Assembly (NCBI GenBank): GCA_965223675.1
Contig: OZ245013.1
Coordinates: 2,294,001 to 2,358,000 of the forward strand
Length of the DNA: 64,000 nt
From: JAGQKC01 sp965223675
GTDB taxonomy: Bacteria; Nitrospirota; Nitrospiria; Nitrospirales; UBA8639
Direction of reading: 5' to 3'
This document shows positions 63,852 through 64,000 of this stretch, one piece after another. Under the pieces are notes generated by a model. That model saw only the letters and a list, made by a program, of their open reading frames with translations. It was not told where the DNA came from and searched no databases. The position numbers were made by a program, and so were the translations under genes. The first letter of the stretch is position 1; each line of letters starts with the position of its first letter.

Positions 63852-64000
63852 AAGAAAACACTTTCTTTTATGTCATGATGTCAGGCTTTAGTATCTTCAT
63901 AGATCAACCCTGTAAGAAAAACATCACAGTGAGAAGAAAAGACACCGAAAAACAATTATCATCACTATTGAATTTGCTTTGTTTCTCAAGCTTTGCTATG
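63852..64000. other. Upstream region of fabH
   Basis: 149 bases to the window edge, probably the fabH promoter region; no clear motif. Confidence 0.35.

Overview
The window is a stretch of bacterial chromosome of moderate GC content with densely packed, mostly housekeeping genes. The gene set suggests a Nitrospirota (Nitrospira-like) bacterium: a fused transaldolase/glucose-6-phosphate isomerase, a short-form 6-phosphogluconate dehydrogenase, a lipoprotein-type group I truncated hemoglobin, an LbtU-type outer-membrane porin, a PEP-CTERM protein and a Thi4 thiazole synthase. This assignment is inference from gene content; there is no rRNA or other phylogenetic marker comparison behind it. No rRNA, tRNA, CRISPR array or prophage was recognised.

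Layout. 1-15.2 kb is a carbon and NADPH block: the end of a GH15 glucoamylase-like gene, gnd, zwf, a soluble transhydrogenase (sthA), the tal-pgi fusion and tkt, i.e. most of the pentose phosphate pathway. It is interrupted by a mobile region (4.2-6.2 kb) holding a RAYT-type Y1 transposase unit, its duplicated tail and a wrecked Rhs/golvesin-type gene, followed by an HDOD gene. 15.5-24 kb carries a ttuB-ttuA tRNA-thiolation pair, an HD-GYP protein, ileS-lspA, nadA and a MarR regulator with a clear promoter/operator. 24-32.5 kb holds a PhnD-like protein coupled to a drug/metabolite-type permease, a secreted esterase, an isoaspartyl peptidase, and a small redox locus (Cys-rich MarR, CPVC mini-thioredoxin, truncated hemoglobin, Ig-like secreted protein, MOSC protein). 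32.5-41.2 kb is envelope-related: exported proteins, a two-component system divergent from an LbtU porin, a PEP-CTERM protein, an EamA permease and a fibronectin-type protein flanked by a duplicated EamA tail. 41.3-47.6 kb has a VapBC pair, a TPP riboswitch with thiC and thi4, a TPR/pseudo-receiver pair and ygfZ. 47.6-64 kb has small conserved unknowns, another EamA permease, an Sfp-type transferase, a ferredoxin, MscS, smc, a DUF1353/caspase-FGE pair each broken by one in-frame stop, a second toxin-antitoxin pair, ispH and fabH.

The main hidden layer is repeats. A 94-97 bp element with ~25 bp terminal inverted repeats ending in TATAGC occurs in at least four full copies (6013, 26585, 49093, 57856) plus fragments near 2.2-2.6 kb and 8.56 kb. 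Each full copy is flanked so that the outside bases make a palindromic N-TA-N' target, as expected for a MITE of the IS630/Tc1-mariner type. One copy splits the golvesin-like pseudogene, and another sits in the loop of a second repeat family found at convergent gene ends. The regulatory highlight is the divergent marR/thioredoxin promoter, with two 15-bp operators of identical design and a leaderless marR start.
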